Shown: positions 5,930 to 9,547 of the stretch, piece after piece
How positions within the stretch are numbered: position 1 is the first letter of the stretch
Layout: each line of letters opens with the position of its first letter
Assembly (NCBI GenBank): GCA_903928365.1
Contig: CAIYQV010000159.1
Coordinates: forward strand, 1 to 9,547
Length of the DNA: 9,547 bases
Origin: an uncultured Flavobacteriia bacterium
Lineage (GTDB): Bacteria; Bacteroidota; Bacteroidia; Flavobacteriales_D; Crocinitomicaceae
Direction of reading: 5' to 3'
Program-made: the position numbers and the translations under genes
Notes under the pieces: model-generated
What the model was told of the DNA's origin: nothing
What the model saw: only the letters and a program-made list of their open reading frames with translations
The model's database searches: none

Positions 5930-8257
5930 CTATTTAGCCTCCGTTAATTTTTTCTCTAAAGCAGCATATTCCTCTTCTATTTGCTGAATGATATCCGGCA
6001 TCCCGTTAAGGATTATCGCCAAAATCCCTTTTAATTCAACATGATCCTCCGTCTTTTCAGCTTGTCTAGCCAGATCGTGAAGCCCATTCAAACCGATCAT
6101 CTGGAAGTTTGGTTTTAATTTGTGCATTTTGGACCTGACATTCCTGTAATCCTCTTCTGCCATCAATAATTCTACATCCTTCATCTCCGCTAAGAACACT
6201 TTATTTAATTCCTGAAGTGTAGACATCGTAAGCGACTCTTTCCCATTGGTATAGGATGAAAGCGTATCCATATTGATCGTTTTCGAACGGATCGTGGATG
6301 CTTCCTCTTCCAGTAAATTCTTTATCCTGGAGAAAAGATCCTCAGGAACGAACGGTTTTGAAAGGTATCCAGATGCTCCGCTATTGATACACTTTTCTAT
6401 CTCAGATTTAACCACATTTGCCGTTAAAGCCAAAATTGGAACACAGCTATATAACGGATCCAATCTAATGCGCTTCATCGTCTCAAAACCATCCATCACA
6501 GGCATTTGCATGTCCATCAAAATAAGATCAAACCTCGATTCGTTTAATTTTTCAAGGGCTACCAAACCATTCTCTGCAATCGTCACTAAACTACCCAAAT
6601 CCTCCAATAAGTCTTTTGTGACAAGTTGATTCACAAAATTATCTTCAACAACCAGAATATGCTTATTTGCAAGCTCCGAAAAATCCAACACTTGATTCAA
6701 CTTCTCATGGGTAGACCTGACTTTACAATTATCAAAACACAGATGAACATGAAAATTTGTACCCTCATTTTCTTCTGACTCAACGAAAATAGAACCGTTT
6801 TGAAGATCGATCAATTTTTTAACGATGGTCAATCCCAAACCTGTGCCCCCAAACTGCCGAGTAGTAGAACTTTCCGCTTGAGTAAACGCTTCAAAGATCT
6901 TTTCCTGAACCTCCTTTTTCATACCTACCCCCGTATCACTCACAATTAATTCTACATGAGTGCATTTGTCATTATTGCATTCTTTTCTTAAAAGCACCTT
7001 AAGTGTAATCTGTCCTTCCTGTGTGAATTTTAGGGAGTTACCAAGCAAATTATAGAGAATCTGGTTTAAACTCACCGGATCCCCCATCAGAACCTCGGGA
7101 AGCTCTTCATCAATGTGATAGCTCAATTTAAGTCCTTTCATTCCGGCTTTGATCTCCATCACATCGATCAACGATCGAACCAGCTCATTAAAATTGAATT
7201 CCACCTTATTGACCTCCAATTTCCCGGATTCAATTTTGGAAAGATCAAGTATATCGTTAATAATACCCATCAACTGATCTGAAGAAGTGCTTACTGCACG
7301 AAGATAGCTTTGTTGCTTTTCATTCAACGGGGTCCGCTCCAATAGTTTAATAATTCCCACGATTCCATTCAATGGCGTACGTATTTCGTGGCTCATATTC
7401 GCCAGGAACTGTGACTTCAATTCAGCCGTATGTTCTGCGTTTTTTCTGGCTTTGATCAACTCTTCCTTATATTGGATCTCCCTTGTAATGTCACGTGCAA
7501 CCACCTGGAATCCAACTATCTTTGCATTTCGACGAAGGAGATGTATATTCTGACCCAGCCAGATTTCCTGTCTGTTTTTTAAAAAGATGGGCACTTCCAA
7601 ATAGGCATCCTGAATTTCCTTTTTGATCAAACCTTGGAAAAATGCAGAAGCTCTTCTTTTGTAATTCCCCTTAATGATGTCTGTAAATTTAGTTTGATAG
7701 AGTGCTTCCTCCTCAAGCCCTGTACTTTTAATAGCCGATGGATTCAAATACGTGAAATTGCCTTCCAGATCGATCCGGTAAATAATATCACTCACATTAT
7801 TCACGACTTGTTCGAAGAACTGTTCTGTCTCCTTAAGGTGAATTTTAGAATCTACATTTTCCTGTTTTAACTTATTTAGTTTCTCGAATCGTTCGAAGGA
7901 GAAATCGATTTCTCGTTTCAAACTTACTTCATCAATTGGTTTTTGAAGCATTCCAAAGTTGCCGATTCTCTCAACTTCACTAATAGAAATTTCATCGGGT
8001 GAGGTTGTCATTAAAATGATTGGAATATTGTCCGAGGCACTCAATCTTTTGGCAATACTCATCCCCTTCATTCTACCATTGAGATTCACATCCAACAAAA
8101 TAATATCAGGATGGATTTCTGAAACCTTACGATTGGCATCAATTGCTGTGGTTGAATGCCCTGCTATTTTGTGACCAATCTTTTTTATCAACCTATTAAG
8201 CGAACTAACTTGCTCGGGTTCATCCTCAATTAAATAAACATTCAGATTTTTATACAT
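5930..8257 (-). CDS. Soluble hybrid histidine kinase, REC-PAS-HisKA-HATPase-REC-HPt
   Basis: This 775-residue protein combines nearly all modules of a multistep phosphorelay. The N-terminal receiver (1-120) has E11/D12, phospho-acceptor D56, T84 and K106. A short coiled linker (~117-145) leads to a PAS domain (~146-262, ending ARDITRE). The dimerisation domain carries the H-box FLANMSHEIRTPLNG with H290. The ATPase domain has an N-box around N403-N407, G1 DTGVG (441-445), F-box and G2 GGTGLGL (470-476). A second receiver (~532-650) has E538/D539, D582, T612 and K634. The C-terminal HPt domain has H712 in MHKLKPNFQMIG. There is no signal peptide or membrane segment, so it should act in the cytoplasm. 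The input is presumably the PAS domain, the N-terminal receiver, or both. It follows the receiver gene by 23 bp. Confidence 0.95.
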   Translation of the reverse strand: MYKNLNVYLIEDEPEQVSSLNRLIKKIGHKIAGHSTTAIDANRKVSEIHPDIILLDVNLNGRMKGMSIAKRLSASDNIPIILMTTSPDEISISEVERIGNFGMLQKPIDEVSLKREIDFSFERFEKLNKLKQENVDSKIHLKETEQFFEQVVNNVSDIIYRIDLEGNFTYLNPSAIKSTGLEEEALYQTKFTDIIKGNYKRRASAFFQGLIKKEIQDAYLEVPIFLKNRQEIWLGQNIHLLRRNAKIVGFQVVARDITREIQYKEELIKARKNAEHTAELKSQFLANMSHEIRTPLNGIVGIIKLLERTPLNEKQQSYLRAVSTSSDQLMGIINDILDLSKIESGKLEVNKVEFNFNELVRSLIDVMEIKAGMKGLKLSYHIDEELPEVLMGDPVSLNQILYNLLGNSLKFTQEGQITLKVLLRKECNNDKCTHVELIVSDTGVGMKKEVQEKIFEAFTQAESSTTRQFGGTGLGLTIVKKLIDLQNGSIFVESEENEGTNFHVHLCFDNCKVRSTHEKLNQVLDFSELANKHILVVEDNFVNQLVTKDLLEDLGSLVTIAENGLVALEKLNESRFDLILMDMQMPVMDGFETMKRIRLDPLYSCVPILALTANVVKSEIEKCINSGASGYLSKPFVPEDLFSRIKNLLEEEASTIRSKTINMDTLSSYTNGKESLTMSTLQELNKVFLAEMKDVELLMAEEDYRNVRSKMHKLKPNFQMIGLNGLHDLARQAEKTEDHVELKGILAIILNGMPDIIQQIEEEYAALEKKLTEAK

Positions 8258-8280
8258 ATTTTAAAACCTTTAATCTTCAA

Positions 8281-8625
8281 TTAACTTAATTCCAACAACT
8301 CATTTATCAGCAAATCAGAATGAAACGGTTTATGAAAATAACCTTTTGCCTTGACCTCTTCAGCAAAATAGGTAAGGTCATCCTTGTCAATTGATGACAT
8401 TACATAAATCGGACATTCGAATTGCCTGTAAAAATCTACCAATTCTTTAGCGGTCACTCCAGACAATAAAAGATCTGTAACGATCACCTCAGGATCCAGC
8501 ATTCTCAAAACAGACTCAAAGGCACAGATTGATTCAAACAGGTAGACCTCGTGACCACTGTCCCGAAGGTGCTCTGTTAGTACCGATGAAAAGACCGGGT
8601 CATTTTCTATAATTATGATCCTCAT
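8281..8625 (-). CDS. Stand-alone receiver-domain (CheY-like) protein
   Basis: The 114-residue product is a single receiver domain without an output domain. Visible landmarks are the phospho-acceptor D51 (IVTDLLLSG), S77/S78 in the Ser/Thr switch position (YVMSS) and K99 (HKPF). The acidic pocket reads E7-N8-D9 (IIENDP), so the usual second acidic residue is Asn. The ATG at 8625-8623 is chosen; a TTG at 8646 would add seven residues, four of them Lys, that are not part of the receiver fold. The gene is upstream of the hybrid kinase and 23 bp from it, so the two are probably co-transcribed. It could be a phosphate target or sink for the kinase or its HPt domain, or an adaptor that works by protein contact. 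No DNA-binding domain is present. Confidence 0.9.
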   Translation of the reverse strand: MRIIIIENDPVFSSVLTEHLRDSGHEVYLFESICAFESVLRMLDPEVIVTDLLLSGVTAKELVDFYRQFECPIYVMSSIDKDDLTYFAEEVKAKGYFHKPFHSDLLINELLELS

Positions 8626-8678
8626 TCTTGCCTTTTTTTTTGACAAGATTACGAGTTACAATGTCACCTTTGGAATTA

Positions 8679-8721
8679 TTTCAGTAAACGTATCTTTTTT
8701 TTAAACCAAATCATACTGAAA
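8679..8721. promoter_or_regulatory. 8-bp inverted repeat between divergent signalling genes
   Basis: TTTCAGTA (8679-8686) is repeated as its exact reverse complement TACTGAAA (8714-8721), separated by 27 bases. The right arm falls where the -33 element of the LytTR gene promoter should lie. It could be a paired operator, but a match of this size has an appreciable probability of arising by chance in 170 bp. Confidence 0.25.
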
Positions 8722-8737
8722 GCGAGAACACTTAACC

Positions 8738-8745
8738 TACCTTTG
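8738..8745 (+). promoter_or_regulatory. -7 promoter element of the LytTR regulator gene
   Basis: TACCTTTG is a full match to TAnnTTTG, 50 bp before the ATG at 8796. Transcription would start near 8750. No clear TTG -33 box lies 19-21 bp upstream, which may point to dependence on an activator. Confidence 0.55.
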
Positions 8746-8795
8746 CATCACACTTCGGTCATACAACTACCGGATTTACATTTAAACCACACATT

Positions 8796-9491
8796 ATGAA
8801 TTGCATTATTATCGATGACGATGCTGTCAGTCGCCAACTTTTGGCAGACTTTGCAGAACAGACACCCGAACTAGAATTGATCAATGAATTTTCTTCCATT
8901 CAAGAGGCTTTACCTTTTTTAAATGGCACACATGTAGATCTGATCTTCCTTGACGTAGAACTACCTGAAATGAGTGGAATCGATTTTCTGGAGGAATTCA
9001 AACCATCTTCAAGGATCGTACTTGTTTCAGGAAATGAAAAGTATGCTGTAAACGGATTCAATCTGGATGTAAGCGACTATTTATTGAAACCAATTTCACC
9101 TGTGCGTTTTTCGAAATGTGTTCAAAAGTTGCATACTTCCTTTAAAAACGGACCAAAAAATGACTTCCTATTCATAAAGGATAAAGGTGTATATCAAAAA
9201 ATTCTGATTCCCGAGATTCAGTATATTCAATCGTCCAGTGAATACGTGACTATTCACACTAAACAAAAACGAATTATGCTTTATTCTTCGATGGATGGCA
9301 TCCTGAGTAAACTTCCTACGAATTTCAAAAGGGTGCATCGTTCATACATCGTAAATATAGATGCCATTGAAAAGGTAAATGGAAACTCTCTGGAAGTGAA
9401 CAAGCAATTCATCAGCGTCAGTAAAACTTACCATGAAAGTATTATGAGCGACTTGGGGATCAAAATGAAAATGACTCACGAGATCTATTGA
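8796..9491 (+). CDS. LytTR-family response regulator
   Basis: This 231-residue DNA-binding regulator has an N-terminal receiver: acidic cluster D7-D8-D9, phospho-acceptor D53 in FLDVELPEMSG, S78 as switch residue, Y95 and K98. A LytTR domain spans about residues 118-215, with typical features DFLFIKDKGVYQKI, EIQYIQSSSEYVTIHT and FKRVHRSYIVNIDAIEKV. It should be a cytoplasmic transcription factor that binds paired direct repeats. The usual LytTR partners in Bacteroidota are membrane-bound LytS/YehU-type kinases. Here the nearest kinase is instead the divergent soluble hybrid kinase with an HPt domain, so a phosphorelay link is plausible but unproven. Translation starts at ATG 8796 after a leader of about 45 bases. 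The end overlaps the probable convergent gene by 7 bp. Confidence 0.95.
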   Translation: MNCIIIDDDAVSRQLLADFAEQTPELELINEFSSIQEALPFLNGTHVDLIFLDVELPEMSGIDFLEEFKPSSRIVLVSGNEKYAVNGFNLDVSDYLLKPISPVRFSKCVQKLHTSFKNGPKNDFLFIKDKGVYQKILIPEIQYIQSSSEYVTIHTKQKRIMLYSSMDGILSKLPTNFKRVHRSYIVNIDAIEKVNGNSLEVNKQFISVSKTYHESIMSDLGIKMKMTHEIY

Positions 9492-9547
9492 TCAAGCCTC
9501 CATTGAATCTCTTTAATTACGCCGTTTAGAAGTTTATTGAAGGAATC
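9485..9547 (-). CDS. Possible 3' end of a convergent gene (partial)
   Basis: On the minus strand, one frame is open from the window edge to a TAG at 9487-9485, giving 20 residues (DSFNKLLNGVIKEIQWRLDQ). The other five frames of this stretch are closed by stops. The composition is protein-like, with an amphipathic, helix-like C-terminus. It would overlap the LytTR regulator stop by 7 bp in convergent orientation. The piece is too short to identify. Confidence 0.35.
   Translation of the reverse strand, partial: DSFNKLLNGVIKEIQWRLDQ

Noticed and set aside
5918..5930. GAAC-loop-GTTC palindrome between the convergent ATPase and kinase genes
   Set aside because: The stem is only 4 bp and there is no proper T-run on either side, so it is too weak to call a terminator.
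8626..8646. TTG start extending the stand-alone receiver by seven residues
   Set aside because: The added residues are mainly Lys and outside the receiver fold; the A-rich stretch more likely serves as the leader ahead of ATG 8625.
8707..8715. Minus-strand promoter TATGATTTG for the receiver-kinase operon
   Set aside because: The spacing between TA and TTTG is three bases rather than two and no -33 partner was found. A second near-match, TAATCTTG at 8651-8644, is equally weak, so no call was made.

Overview
The window looks like chromosomal DNA of a Bacteroidota bacterium. The evidence is the rpsF-rpsR-rplI order without ssb or priB, promoter-like TAnnTTTG -7 elements ahead of several genes, the lack of clear Shine-Dalgarno sequences, moderately AT-rich composition, a two-domain-plus-HEAT aconitase of the AcnB type, and a LytTR regulator next to a hybrid histidine kinase. 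The order or family cannot be fixed from this sequence; a Cytophagales-like origin is only an impression.

Layout from left to right. Positions 1-1457 (minus) hold the N-terminal half of acnB, cut by the window edge. Positions 1458-1927 form a gene-free divergent intergenic region that carries two opposed arrays of a 7-bp repeat, an imperfect 44-bp direct repeat, a hairpin, and the rpsF promoter and leader. Positions 1928-3053 (plus) are the ribosomal protein operon rpsF-rpsR-rplI, closed by a strong intrinsic terminator. Positions 3135-5919 (plus) are a tightly coupled three-gene ABC importer of the BtuFCD/FecBCD type: lipoprotein receptor, FecCD permease and ATPase, with 4-bp ATGA overlaps. 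Positions 5930-8625 (minus) are a signalling operon made of a stand-alone receiver protein followed by a 775-residue soluble hybrid kinase (REC-PAS-HisKA-HATPase-REC-HPt). Positions 8796-9491 (plus) encode a divergent LytTR response regulator. The last 60 bases look like the 3' end of a convergent minus-strand gene.

How the parts work together. The acnB and ribosomal genes are housekeeping. The ABC genes should import a cobalamin, haem or ferric siderophore-type ligand across the inner membrane; no TonB receptor or riboswitch is present to say which. The three signalling genes could form one multistep phosphorelay: kinase His, fused receiver Asp, fused HPt His, then either the stand-alone receiver or the divergent LytTR DNA-binding regulator. 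That wiring is inferred from gene order and domain content. I see no convincing undescribed system here. The most unusual non-coding signal is the opposed heptamer arrays upstream of acnB and rpsF, and the most unusual protein arrangement is the cytoplasmic phosphorelay cluster.
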